The notes: a model not told the origin generated them from the letters alone. Counted from the stretch's first letter, positions 14,787 through 23,421 are shown. The stretch: 25,160 nucleotides of DNA from Deltaproteobacteria bacterium (GCA_020342025.1 CP070840.1:2681881-2707040); one strand, 5' to 3'. Numbers and translations are program-made.

Positions 14787-15443
14787 TTATCTATCAACCA
14801 AACCTTTTTCCATAGCAAAAGCGGTCAGTTCTGCGGCATTATGGAGGTTCAGCTTCTTCATGAGATTTGCTCGGTGTTTTTCCACCGTCTTCAAACTGAT
14901 GTACAGATGGTCCGCTACCTCCTTGTTCTTGTATCCCTCGGCAATGAGTTTCAGTATTTCACGCTCTCGGCGGGTCAGCGTATCCCAAGCGGAGCTTGTT
15001 TTTAAGGTCTCTTTTCCTTCTAGATACCCCTCTATCACCTTTTCCGAAATACCAGGACTGAGATAGCGCTTTCCCATGAGAACATTTCTTATCGCCATCA
15101 CCAGTTCAGATTGAGTGGCATCCTTCAGCACATATCCGTCAGCGCCAGCCTGGAGCGTTGCGAGAATATATTCGTCGGTCTTGTGGACAGTCAAGGCTAT
15201 GATTTTTATCTCCGGGCTTTGTCTTTTAATCTCCTTAATCGCCTCAAAGCCGTGCATCCTTGGCATAGAGAGGTCCATCAACACAAGGTCAGGCGCAAGC
15301 TCTTCACAGCAGCGTATTGCTGCACGCCCGTCTCCTGCCTCCCCTACAACATCAAATTCAGGATCAGCAGCCAATAGCGCCCGCAATCCTTCCCGGAGGA
15401 TAGTGTGGTCTTCAGCAATGACAATTCGGTATAATTTCTTCAC
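14787..15443 (-). CDS. NarL/LuxR-family response regulator
   Basis: A 218-residue cytosolic DNA-binding regulator. The receiver domain (1-125) has the acidic pair E11/D12, the phospho-acceptor D57 in LVLMDLSMPRMHG, T84 in ALTVHK and K107 in VLKDA. The LuxR-type helix-turn-helix (about 150-212) reads LTRREREILKLIAEGYKNKEVADHLYISLKTVEKHRANLMKKLNLHN in order, with the usual recognition helix. All key residues are intact, so it should be phosphorylated by a histidine kinase, but none is encoded in the window. The start is a GTG at 15443 with a weak upstream site; an AAGGGG/CCCCTT hairpin (15456-15476) lies in the leader. It is divergent from a receiver-only gene. Targets unknown. Confidence 0.93.
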   Translation of the reverse strand: MKKLYRIVIAEDHTILREGLRALLAADPEFDVVGEAGDGRAAIRCCEELAPDLVLMDLSMPRMHGFEAIKEIKRQSPEIKIIALTVHKTDEYILATLQAGADGYVLKDATQSELVMAIRNVLMGKRYLSPGISEKVIEGYLEGKETLKTSSAWDTLTRREREILKLIAEGYKNKEVADHLYISLKTVEKHRANLMKKLNLHNAAELTAFAMEKGLVDR

Positions 15444-15517
15444 ACTTCGAGCCCTAAGGGGCCTGCCGGTCCCCTTTTCCTATAAATCAGCCATACTACC
15501 CATCAATTTCTCACAAA

Positions 15518-15546
15518 ATACAGTATATCTCACGCAAATATACAGT
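15518..15546. promoter_or_regulatory. Paired ATACAGT sites between two response-regulator genes
   Basis: ATACAGT occurs perfectly at 15518-15524 and 15540-15546, a centre-to-centre spacing of 22 bp, close to two helical turns. The same stretch also reads as an inverted repeat GTATAT (15523-15528) and ATATAC (15538-15543). It lies in the divergent promoter region, which suits a dimeric regulator that could be the LuxR-type protein itself. Confidence 0.45.
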
Positions 15547-15686
15547 GAACACCCCATTTACCACACCCAGGCTCCCTAGTAAAGTCAATACATTTCTTCC
15601 TGATTTCAGCAATTGGAAGACCCTGTAATTTAATGCGAGGTCGTATAAGAAATCTTAAATAGACTGAGTGCATGGCTGGAGAGAAC

Positions 15687-16061
15687 ATGTACAAAACCCT
15701 GATTGTTGAGGATAACGATGATTTTCGCCAAACCCTTAGAAGCCTGTTGGGTGTTCGATTTCCTTCGATGAGCTTTGAGGAAGCAAGAGACGGGACCGAA
15801 GCATTGGAAAAGTTCAGTGCCTTTGATCCTGATCTCATCTTTATGGACATCAAATTACCTGGACAAAGCGGTCTAGAGCTGACCAAAAGAATAAGGCACT
15901 CCAATGCAGAGGTGAAAATAATCATCCTGACGAGCTATGACCTGCCAGAGTATCGAGAGGCCGCGAGAATGGGTGGGGCGAATCATTTTGTTTCAAAAGG
16001 CTCTTCCAAGGCTGAAGAGATATTGGCATTGGTCGAGACCATCCTCTCTGAGAAGAAATAA
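15687..16061 (+). CDS. Receiver-only response regulator (CheY-like)
   Basis: The protein consists of one receiver domain and no output domain. From the preferred start it has 124 residues: acidic pair E8/D9 in VEDNDDF, phospho-acceptor D54 in LIFMDIKLPGQSG, T82 in IILTSYD, and the conserved lysine in FVSKGSS. It should act by protein-protein contact or as a phosphate relay or sink. An ATG at 15672 would add MAGEN, but a GGAG at 15678-15681, 5 bases before ATG 15687, favours the inner start. It is divergent from the LuxR-type regulator; the shared control region carries paired ATACAGT sites, suggesting coordinated expression. No kinase gene is nearby. The receiver fold is certain; the role is not. 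Confidence 0.9.
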   Translation: MYKTLIVEDNDDFRQTLRSLLGVRFPSMSFEEARDGTEALEKFSAFDPDLIFMDIKLPGQSGLELTKRIRHSNAEVKIIILTSYDLPEYREAARMGGANHFVSKGSSKAEEILALVETILSEKK

Positions 16062-16136
16062 TGAAGGATTTTCCAAAATAGAGGATTTCTCTCAAGAAGA
16101 TAAAGGCTTCACCCTATGGACATTTTTGTACAGAAA

Positions 16137-17579
16137 TCATGGGGCGAGGCGGGGCCATTGATCATTCCAAGGCCTCATCTGTTCATAGGCATAGGAGGCT
16201 TGAAGCACCAAATCATCCCGGTGCCGCGGACCGATGATCTGAAGACCTGCCGGGAGGCCATTCTCTGTGAGACCGGCGGGCACGGAGGCGGCCGGGTGGC
16301 CTGACAGGTTGAAAGGGTAGGTGAACGCCACGGCTCCCAGAAGCGGGATAGGATGTCCGTCGATTTCTGATGGGGGTGGACCTTTGGCCCCAAAGGCCTC
16401 GGTGGGCATCGTTGGGGTAAGGAGTAGATGGAACTGCTCAAATAGGCCTTCCATAATTTGATTTAGCTCGGTCCTTGCTTTCTGCGCCTCAATTTGATCC
16501 GCCAGTGAAGTGGATCTCGCCTGGTCCAGAGACATAACCAGAGTCCTTCCCATATCCTGGCGATTCTTTTCCAGGTCTTCATGTAACTGGGCATAGAGTT
16601 CACAATTGGAGAGATTTGACCAGGCCCCTCCCACGTTGGGTAGTTCCCCTTTCCAGATCTCGACCCGGTGGCCCAGCTTCTCAAAACATCTCACAGCCAC
16701 TTCCACCTGACCCATCACATTCCCCTGCACCCTGGCGTATCCCAGCGTTGGGCTGAAGGCCAACCTAAGACCTTTAGGCATCTCCTTGAGTGATTTCAGA
16801 AAAGACCTATCATGGAAGGGCAGGGCATCAGGGTCAGAAGGGTGCGATCCAGCGACGCAATCCAGATAAAGGGCCGCGTCGCTCACCGTTCTCGTGATGG
16901 GGCCTAAGGTCAAAAGGCCATACATCTGGAGGAAAGGGAAAGGGCTCTGTGGGGCGTGAAAGAAGGGGGCATAGGTGACAGGGATTCTTCCGGGGGAGGT
17001 CTTCAGTCCATAACAACCCGAGTAGGAGGACGGAATCCGAATGGAACCGCCCATATCAGAACCTGTGGCCACGGAGACCATGCCCCCAGCCACGGCAGCA
17101 GCCGATCCCCCGCTTGAGCCGCCAGGGGTACGTTCTGTATTCCAAGGATTTCGGGTGACGCCATATAACCGGTTCTTGGTAAATCCTGTAAAGCCAAACT
17201 CAGGCGTGTTTGTTTTGCCCACCACGATGGCCCCGGCTGCCTTAAGTCTGGAAACCTGGATCGAATCCTTTTGGGCCACATTATTTTTGTAGGGGATGGA
17301 TCCGAAGCTGGTTACCATATCCTTCACGTCTTCCAGATCCTTAACGCCAAAAGGGAGGCCGGCCAGGGGGCCAATCACTTCTCCTGATGCGAGGCGTTCC
17401 GTCAACACCTTGGCCTCATCAATTGCCTCCTGGGCACGGAGTGAGACAAAGGCATTGAGGATGGGGTTGACAGCCTCTATTCTTTCAATGGTCACCTCCA
17501 TGAGTTCAAGGGGAGAAATCTCTCCTGTCTTGACCAGTTTCACAAGTTCCAGCGCAGATTTGTAATGAATAGCTTCCAT
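16137..17579 (-). CDS. Amidase signature family hydrolase
   Basis: This amidase of 480 residues hydrolyses a carboxamide with a Ser-cisSer-Lys triad. K80 lies in LPFGVKDLEDV, the cis-serine is S155 in TPGGSSGGSAAA (151-162), and the nucleophile is S179 in SDMGGSIRIPSS. The C-terminal HPAASVPAGLTENGLPAGLQIIG block is typical. No GatB or GatC gene is near, so a role as a GatA subunit is less likely, and the sequence does not have the usual GatA wording at the C-terminus. Relatives include aryl-acylamidases and nylon-oligomer hydrolases, so substrate cannot be assigned. AAGGAG lies 8 bases before the ATG. It is convergent with the receiver gene (75-bp gap) and separated from the YhaN-like gene by an inverted repeat array. 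Confidence 0.92.
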   Translation of the reverse strand: MEAIHYKSALELVKLVKTGEISPLELMEVTIERIEAVNPILNAFVSLRAQEAIDEAKVLTERLASGEVIGPLAGLPFGVKDLEDVKDMVTSFGSIPYKNNVAQKDSIQVSRLKAAGAIVVGKTNTPEFGFTGFTKNRLYGVTRNPWNTERTPGGSSGGSAAAVAGGMVSVATGSDMGGSIRIPSSYSGCYGLKTSPGRIPVTYAPFFHAPQSPFPFLQMYGLLTLGPITRTVSDAALYLDCVAGSHPSDPDALPFHDRSFLKSLKEMPKGLRLAFSPTLGYARVQGNVMGQVEVAVRCFEKLGHRVEIWKGELPNVGGAWSNLSNCELYAQLHEDLEKNRQDMGRTLVMSLDQARSTSLADQIEAQKARTELNQIMEGLFEQFHLLLTPTMPTEAFGAKGPPPSEIDGHPIPLLGAVAFTYPFNLSGHPAASVPAGLTENGLPAGLQIIGPRHRDDLVLQASYAYEQMRPWNDQWPRLAP

Positions 17580-17663
17580 AAGATGGCTCCTTACTGTGAT
17601 ATGATAACTGATACGGTCTGAACGTGCTCAGGGGCTAACGGCCTTGCATTGAACAAACAGCCC

Positions 17664-17772
17664 CTGGAGTGTTGGCGTACTGGAGTATTGGAGTGCTGGA
17701 AAAGAGAATTAGCCACTGGCTGTGTTATTGCACTTTTCCATTACCGCATCACTCCACCACTCCATTACTCCA
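17664..17772. repeat. Inverted array of 9-bp repeats overlapping the yhaN-like stop
   Basis: The left arm (17664-17704) has TGGAGTATT-GGAGTGCTGG type units of period 9 followed by AAAAG. The right arm (17733-17772) is the reverse complement type (CTTTTCCATTACC...CACTCCATTACTCCA). Together they make a degenerate hairpin of about 109 bp with a 28-bp loop. The right arm includes the last codons and the stop of the YhaN-like gene (17765-17767). It could help to end that transcript. Confidence 0.75.
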
Positions 17773-20700
17773 TGCATTTTCTCACTCCCTGATCAGATAT
17801 TTCCAGGACAGGAATATGGGGATCGATTTCCCTGAAAAGACCGGCCATCTGAGGGTGACAGGTGAAAAATATTATCTGATGCTCTTTGGAGAGTTCTACG
17901 ATGGTTTCGGCGGTCGCCCTTGCTCTGTGCGGATCGAAGTTGACCAAGATCTCGTCCATGATGATGGGTAGGGATTCTGTGGTTTTCGAGAACTCTCTGA
18001 TAAAACCGAAGCGCAGCGAAAGATAAAGCTGTTCAGCCGTTCCCCGACTGAGTTGGCCAATCTCCTTTCGACTACTATCCTGGCACATGACCTCGACACG
18101 ATTTTCGCCGATCGGTGCCACAAGGGAAGGGTACTTCCCCCGAGTCAATTGGCTGAAAAAGCGAGCCGCTGCACGGATGACTTCTGGCTGCCTCTCCTTT
18201 TGATACCTTTCCCGGGCCCTCCTGATCAGTCCCTGCGCAAGTCTCACAGTGCTCCAGTCCGCAGCCAAGAATGATAATTCCTCTTTGAGGCCTTCTTCTT
18301 CCGTCCTCAAAGAGGAGATTCTGTCGTCGTTGACCAGTTGGCGCGCCTGCTCTTCAAGGGTTGCTTCCTCCCTGTGAAGTCGTTCTAAATTGGCCTCCAT
18401 GTCTTTCAGTTCACTTTCCAGTTTCACTTTCTCCTCTTCAAGTTCTTCCAGGCTGATCGCTGATAGTTTTTTCTCAACGCTTTCTATGGCACCCAATTTG
18501 GTGGAATGGCGTCTAATGGTCTCTTCGTGTCTCTCGGCCTCGGCCTTCAAGGACACACGCCTATCGTAGATCTCAGCCCTCTTTCGAAAACCTTCCTCTT
18601 CATCCGCCCCACCGGCTATCATGAGGTCATGGATCTCGTTTTGAATCTTTGTATGCTGTATTTGGATGCGTTCCATGGAATCCTGGTTGGCCTTCATTTC
18701 ATGGGTGAGCAAGGCCCTCTTTTGATCCGCTCTCTCCGCCTCTTGGAATTCCTGTACAAGACTGTGAACGGCACCCTGTATCTCATCATCTCCCACCAGA
18801 TCCCTGTTGCCGTCCTTAAAGACTCTGCTGGCCAGGTTAAGAAATTCCTGTTTTGTCTCCTCAAGGGATGCCCTCTTCGCCCTCAACTGGGTCAGATGTC
18901 CCACCTGTTCCCTGAATGATTCAATGGAGGATAAGGTCTCCAAAGCGCCTTCTGGGGTGAGGACCGGACCTAATTCGCGTTCCTTCAGCCAGTTCTGCCA
19001 CTGGCTCTGGATCTTTTCTGCCTCTGACTCGGCATTCCCCAGTTCTAGCCTTGCTTGTTGCTGTTTCTTTTCGGCCATCAGGAGATCTTCTGTAGCGCCC
19101 GTCCAGCGCTCGAGGGCCTTGGTGCGCTCCGAGATTTGTTCTCCCATTCGTTCAAGGTCCTCTCCGGAGGGGACCCGAGAGATAGCCAAATCAGAGCAGG
19201 CAGCGACCATCCGTTCTTTGATGCCATCAAGATGGGTTTTCAGATGCGACCTTTTCGCGTCCAGGCCACCTATCTTTTCCGTGAGATGTTGATTCCGTTG
19301 ACTGATTTCTTCGCTTCTCTTCGACTCATTTTTTTCCACCCTTGACTTCAGATACCATAACAGAAGACCAATGAGGAGCGAGAGAACACCCCCTGGAAAG
19401 GTCCATATCCGGCCCACATGGAGACCGGACAGGACCAAAGAGAAGAGACCCGTTCCCACCAGCGTCAAAATCAGCCAAAGGGGTAGGGCATACGTTTGCA
19501 GTCTCACATCCCTCTCCAAGGCTCCCTTTTCTTCTTTAAGGTCTAGGAGACGGTCTTCTAGGTTTCTCAATTCTTCCTTCAAAAGCCGATCCTCAGATTC
19601 AAGCCTCCTGAGCTCAAAGCAGGACCTTCTCATTTCGTTCAATCGTTCCGGGTCCTTAACATCCGGTTCAGGTAAATTATGGATGACTTGTTCTGCTTCA
19701 TTCCTTCGTGCGTCCATGAGTTCAAGGAATTCCTTTTTCTTCTGCGCTTCCAGTTTGGCTTGTTGAAGGATTTCTCGATAATGACGCACCTGTTCACGCG
19801 TTGTAATGGATATATCAAATTCGAGGATTTTCTTTTCATTCCATTCGGGGCCCAAATGGATAAGGCTATCCACCAACTTCCTTTCACCCATGGAGAGCTG
19901 CTCCTGGACGGATAGTTGTTCCTGGACCACCGCCTCGAAAAGGCCCTGCTCCCTTTGAAGCTCTCTTATGGCAGGGGCATGTTTTAGGATGTCCGGATCT
20001 ATTTTAAGCGCCGAGAGCTCCGATTCTTGGCGTCTAAGATCTTCCTCTTTTTTCAGAAGTTCGTTCTGTAGGTCTTCTGATCGGGTCTTTAGGGTTTCAA
20101 ATCTACTAAGCCCCTGCGAGGGGAAGTGATCAATGATTTGCAGTTCCTCAAGCTTCTGTTTGGCCAGGGAAAGGCTTATCCATTCTGGCCAGATATGGAT
20201 CCATTGCTCTGTCCTTTTTACTTGGACAGAGAGCTCGACCCTCCTTTTGCCGAGCGCACGGATCTGCCCTTTAAGGTGAGAGATCTGAGTCTTTATGCGG
20301 TCGTAATCCTGGATGGAACCGCGTAGGGCCTTTTTCTCTTTGGAGATGGCGTTAAGGTGAGAGAGAACGGCATTGATTCTTGGTTTGCTGCCACCTGGCT
20401 TGTAGAGTTCACCCTCCCTTTTTTCAAGTCCTGTCTTGAGTTTCGCAAGCCTGCTGGGATCGACCCCTGCGCCTGCACTGTAAAGGGCCTCCCTGACCGA
20501 CTCCGTGTTTAGCGTCTCAAATTCTTGAAGCTCAACGAGGCTAAATGCATAGATATTTTTGAATAGCGTCTTGTTGGCCAAACCGAGAAGGCGACCCAAA
20601 AACTCTTTGCCGCCACGCGTCTGATCAGGTTTAAGCACGTCCACTTCCCCTCCCCGGGGTCCTGGATACCGTTCCACCACATAAGGGTGTTGGTCATCGG

Positions 20701-20929
20701 TGACCAGGGTTAGGTTCCCTCCATGCTGACCTCCAGCAAGCGGAGGATAGAGATTTTCATTGCTCCGTCCGTCAGGGAAACCAAAAAGAACGGCCCTCAG
20801 AAAGCCTAGAAGGGTGCTTTTGCCCGATTCATTCATCCCGAGGAAGACCGTGAGCCCAGCAGATAGGCCTTCAATCTTCAAATTGTGGAAAATGCCGAAC
20901 CCGTCAACATAGAAGCCCGTAATTCTCAT
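17765..20929 (-). CDS. YhaN-like SMC/SbcC-type ATPase with membrane-spanning coiled coil
   Basis: The 1054-residue protein has the Rad50/SbcC plan: N-terminal ATPase half with Walker A LGMNESGKST (30-39), a long coiled coil (about 170-900), and the C-terminal half with signature LSRGTAEQLYLSLR (960-973), Walker B IIMDEILVNFD (D992, E993) and the switch FFTCHP. Two hydrophobic segments (about 480-500 and 512-528; LWLILTLVGTGLFSLVLSG and PGGVLSLLIGLLLWYL) interrupt the coiled coil. This is typical of the YhaN branch rather than of SbcC, and implies anchoring in the inner membrane. The start overlaps the stop of the nuclease gene by 4 bp (ATGA), so translation is coupled. It should control DNA end processing by the nuclease. 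Its last two codons come from a repeat array. No zinc hook was seen. Confidence 0.9.
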   Translation of the reverse strand: MRITGFYVDGFGIFHNLKIEGLSAGLTVFLGMNESGKSTLLGFLRAVLFGFPDGRSNENLYPPLAGGQHGGNLTLVTDDQHPYVVERYPGPRGGEVDVLKPDQTRGGKEFLGRLLGLANKTLFKNIYAFSLVELQEFETLNTESVREALYSAGAGVDPSRLAKLKTGLEKREGELYKPGGSKPRINAVLSHLNAISKEKKALRGSIQDYDRIKTQISHLKGQIRALGKRRVELSVQVKRTEQWIHIWPEWISLSLAKQKLEELQIIDHFPSQGLSRFETLKTRSEDLQNELLKKEEDLRRQESELSALKIDPDILKHAPAIRELQREQGLFEAVVQEQLSVQEQLSMGERKLVDSLIHLGPEWNEKKILEFDISITTREQVRHYREILQQAKLEAQKKKEFLELMDARRNEAEQVIHNLPEPDVKDPERLNEMRRSCFELRRLESEDRLLKEELRNLEDRLLDLKEEKGALERDVRLQTYALPLWLILTLVGTGLFSLVLSGLHVGRIWTFPGGVLSLLIGLLLWYLKSRVEKNESKRSEEISQRNQHLTEKIGGLDAKRSHLKTHLDGIKERMVAACSDLAISRVPSGEDLERMGEQISERTKALERWTGATEDLLMAEKKQQQARLELGNAESEAEKIQSQWQNWLKERELGPVLTPEGALETLSSIESFREQVGHLTQLRAKRASLEETKQEFLNLASRVFKDGNRDLVGDDEIQGAVHSLVQEFQEAERADQKRALLTHEMKANQDSMERIQIQHTKIQNEIHDLMIAGGADEEEGFRKRAEIYDRRVSLKAEAERHEETIRRHSTKLGAIESVEKKLSAISLEELEEEKVKLESELKDMEANLERLHREEATLEEQARQLVNDDRISSLRTEEEGLKEELSFLAADWSTVRLAQGLIRRARERYQKERQPEVIRAAARFFSQLTRGKYPSLVAPIGENRVEVMCQDSSRKEIGQLSRGTAEQLYLSLRFGFIREFSKTTESLPIIMDEILVNFDPHRARATAETIVELSKEHQIIFFTCHPQMAGLFREIDPHIPVLEISDQGVRKCME

Positions 20930-22188
20930 TCGGCTTCCTCTCCATGCAGATTTTCCAGACAGATCCTCTCTGCCTCTTCTAATAGCTCCCTCAGTTCAAG
21001 GTCCCCTGGGGAACCAATGTATCTACGGATGCTGGAGGACTCAAAGAGTGGGGCCAGATCTTCCCTCACCATCTCCCCGATACGCCTGTCCCCTAAAAGC
21101 TCCCGCGAATAACGAATTAAATGACCCAGAAAATCTTTTTCTTTCATCCTCACCAGAGGGTCCACCTCTGGGCCCACACGTAACTGGATCTGTTCTACCC
21201 AAACAGGAGGGGAATATGACGACCCCATCTCATGAAGGACTTCCAGCAGATCTGACACCCTGTTGGGCGCCCTAAGGAATTTACATAAAGGGCCGCTGCC
21301 AGACAGGCTCATCCTGACGATGGCAGGCCGGCCTGACTCCCTTTTGGAGATATCAAGACAGACTTTATCAAGGGCATTGATCAGGTCCTGTTCTGTCTGA
21401 AGGTCATGGATGGCGAGATCATACGTGGTCCAGCGGATCACATCAGTGGGATGAAACTCTATTTCCGCCTCCTTATCGTCTCCCACCGTGACCAGGTAAC
21501 AGCCCTTTCCCCCGGTTTCTTTGATGTTCCTTCCCTGGGTATTGCCCGGATAGAGAACAACGGGCAAATTCTTAGAAAGAACCCTTTTGCTGTGTACATG
21601 CCCAAGGGCCCAATAATCCATTTTCGATTTGAGCAGATCATCCAAGGTGCACGGCGCATAGGGTTCATGTCCCGTATCTGATCCCACATTTGCATGCAGG
21701 AGACCAATGTGAAAGGCAGGACCTGTTCGGTTGAAAAGGAGGGATAGATTTCTTCTTTCGTCTCTTTTGGGATAACTGATGCCTTGGATACAGGCCAGGA
21801 GGGTTCCATTTTTTTCCACCTCCGAGGTTTCCACATGATCTCCAAACACATGGACCCCCGAGGGCCATTCAAGTGCGGAGGACCATCCGTCCAAGGGGTC
21901 GTGGTTTCCGTGGACCACAAAGGAACGGATGCCCGCTTCATCTAGTCTCTGGAGGCCATCCCTGAATCTGACTTGTGCCCGAAGGCTTCTATCCGCCCCA
22001 TCATAGACGTCACCGGCCACCAACAAAAAATCCACGTGCTTTTCAAGGCAGAGCTGAACGACCCTGTCAAAGGCCTCAAACGTGGCCGATCGCAGGATAC
22101 GAGCCAGATCGGGGTTATCAACGTGGAGTGTTGCAAAGGGGCTGTCGAGATGGAGATCAGCTGCGTGAACAAAAGAGAAATTGGGCAT
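20926..22188 (-). CDS. YhaO/SbcD-like DNA repair nuclease subunit
   Basis: The calcineurin-like phosphoesterase (420 residues) is of the Mre11/SbcD type. Metal ligands are all visible: HAADLHLDSP (D11, H13), LLVAGDVYDG (D60), VVHGNHDPLDG (N95, H96), LLHANVGS (H165) and ALGHVHSK (H197, H199). The phosphodiesterase should therefore be active on DNA ends or hairpins with Mn2+. The C-terminal part (about 300-420) is the DNA-binding/capping and ATPase-contact region. It heads a two-gene operon with the YhaN-like ATPase (4-bp overlap), in the nuclease-first order usual for sbcDC/yhaON. Its own ribosome binding site is weak. The family is clear; the specific cellular damage it acts on is not known. 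Confidence 0.92.
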   Translation of the reverse strand: MPNFSFVHAADLHLDSPFATLHVDNPDLARILRSATFEAFDRVVQLCLEKHVDFLLVAGDVYDGADRSLRAQVRFRDGLQRLDEAGIRSFVVHGNHDPLDGWSSALEWPSGVHVFGDHVETSEVEKNGTLLACIQGISYPKRDERRNLSLLFNRTGPAFHIGLLHANVGSDTGHEPYAPCTLDDLLKSKMDYWALGHVHSKRVLSKNLPVVLYPGNTQGRNIKETGGKGCYLVTVGDDKEAEIEFHPTDVIRWTTYDLAIHDLQTEQDLINALDKVCLDISKRESGRPAIVRMSLSGSGPLCKFLRAPNRVSDLLEVLHEMGSSYSPPVWVEQIQLRVGPEVDPLVRMKEKDFLGHLIRYSRELLGDRRIGEMVREDLAPLFESSSIRRYIGSPGDLELRELLEEAERICLENLHGEEAE

Positions 22189-22221
22189 CTGAGACCTAAT
22201 TATGTCTAAATGGTACCCTAA

Positions 22222-22377
22222 TCGAGCCAGAGCTCGATGAGGCGCTATTTGTTAATCGTTATTGGTTATACGTTTCGAAAGCCAGATACCTGAAATGATA
22301 TCTCACCTCTGGTAGAGATATTAATGCGCCTTTGGTGCATAGATCCTACTCTGGCGGATAAAAATAGCGATTAACAA
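22222..22377. other. Nested hairpin cluster upstream of the yhaO-like gene
   Basis: TCGAGC-caga-GCTCGA (22222-22237) is a perfect hairpin. Next, arms TTGTTAATCG (22249-22258) and CGATTAACAA (22368-22377) enclose ATATCTC/GAGATAT (22298-22304 and 22315-22321) and ATGC/GCAT (22324-22340). The layout again is an outer stem around smaller hairpins. No gene lies in 22189-22461. The cluster falls where the yhaO-like promoter would be. Confidence 0.6.
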
Positions 22378-22411
22378 CGACCGAATAACGGATAAAGAAT
22401 AACAAGTAACA

Positions 22412-22440
22412 CCCCATTGAGCCTTTTCGCTCAATTGGGG
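22412..22440 (-). terminator. Likely intrinsic terminator of the cNMP-FHA gene
   Basis: CCCCATTGAGC (22412-22422) and GCTCAATTGGGG (22429-22440) pair over 11 bp with one bulge and a 6-base loop. On the minus strand the stem is followed by a T-rich stretch (TGTTACTTGTTATTCTTT). It lies 22 bp after the stop of the gene at 22462. Confidence 0.65.
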
Positions 22441-22461
22441 TTCAAATGAAGGGTAAAAGGG

Positions 22462-23226
22462 CTACTCCGGAACAACCTTGAGCAGAAAAATAAATTTTGA
22501 TGTTGCAGGCCCGATAATGACCTGATTTTCCTCCCTGTCCAGGGAGGCACGGGTTTCATTGCTGCCTCCGCCAATCTCCTTGCCGTTCACAATGGTTCCG
22601 AAGGAGCTCCCCCTGTCCACCACATGCATGATTCCACCTTCGTTCGTAATGGCCAGATGGTTGCGGGAGACCACGTAAGGCTTTTCTTCCTGGATAAAGA
22701 GATCGTTGGTGTGGAAGACGTCTGACTCCGGATTCTCAGAAAATCTGCCAATAAGAAAAGGAAACTTGGTTATGAGGAGCTTGCGGTCGTCTAGGACCTT
22801 CTTTGCTTCGTCCGTCTGGCCCTCAATGATCACCTCAAAAGGGGCCTGCTTCCCAACCTCCACATGGGCGTCTGTGGTCCTTCCAGCGATCAAATCGCTT
22901 GCCTGACGCAGTCTTTCAAAAAGGATCTTCAATATGGGAATGAGCACAGAAGGTTTGGTTCGCAACAGCTCGTTGAAATGATCCCTGTCTATCATCCTGA
23001 CCTTGAGCTCGGAACGGGCCCTCACTGTTGCCGATCTTGGGCGATCTTCGATAAGTCCCATCTCGCCAAAGACCTGTCCCTCGCCTAAGATGGCGATGAC
23101 TATCTCTCTTTCACCCCAGCTCTTGATCACTTCTGCATCGCCGGATAAAATGACAAAGGCAGAAGTTCCCTTGGTCCCCTCTGCAATCACTATTTCTCCA
23201 GGGCCGAATGCCTTTGTGGTCTCCAT
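22462..23226 (-). CDS. Cyclic-nucleotide-binding + FHA domain protein
   Basis: The 254-residue cytosolic protein joins two sensor domains and has no recognisable output domain. Residues 1-110 form a cNMP-binding domain with GTKGTSAFVILSGDAEV and a canonical phosphate-binding cassette FGEMGLIEDRPRSATV (E55, R64), so real cAMP or cGMP binding is plausible. After a linker (about 115-150) the FHA domain has LIGR (G160, R161), VSRNHLAI (S187, R188, H190) and DRGSSFGTIVNG (G210, T211, N214, G215), matching phosphothreonine-binding residues. It should link second-messenger level to a phosphorylated partner. No helix-turn-helix and no kinase gene is near. GAGG lies 7 bases before the ATG. A likely terminator follows. 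Domains certain, role unknown. Confidence 0.9.
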   Translation of the reverse strand: METTKAFGPGEIVIAEGTKGTSAFVILSGDAEVIKSWGEREIVIAILGEGQVFGEMGLIEDRPRSATVRARSELKVRMIDRDHFNELLRTKPSVLIPILKILFERLRQASDLIAGRTTDAHVEVGKQAPFEVIIEGQTDEAKKVLDDRKLLITKFPFLIGRFSENPESDVFHTNDLFIQEEKPYVVSRNHLAITNEGGIMHVVDRGSSFGTIVNGKEIGGGSNETRASLDREENQVIIGPATSKFIFLLKVVPE

Positions 23227-23421
23227 TGTAGGCCTCGCTTGTGCATTTGATGAAACGACTTAGAATACCACACCTTGAAGGTCATCTTAAACCATTTTCC
23301 AAGTGAGTCTAATCTCACTTAGTTATTGAAGAAAAGCTTATACTGGGTATGATGGGCAAAGGCAAGCGGGGATTTAATTTTTGCATGGAAACCCTTGGGA
23401 CGGCGCTGGCACGCCCATTTC

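Noticed and set aside
16137..17579. gatA, the glutaminyl-tRNA amidotransferase subunit
   Set aside because: No gatB or gatC nearby and the C-terminal region reads like stand-alone amidases.
17765..23226. New defence island (SbcCD-like pair plus cNMP-FHA protein)
   Set aside because: Neighbours are housekeeping genes, the FHA gene has its own terminator, and no toxin, effector or mobile element is present; nothing beyond adjacency supports a joint system.
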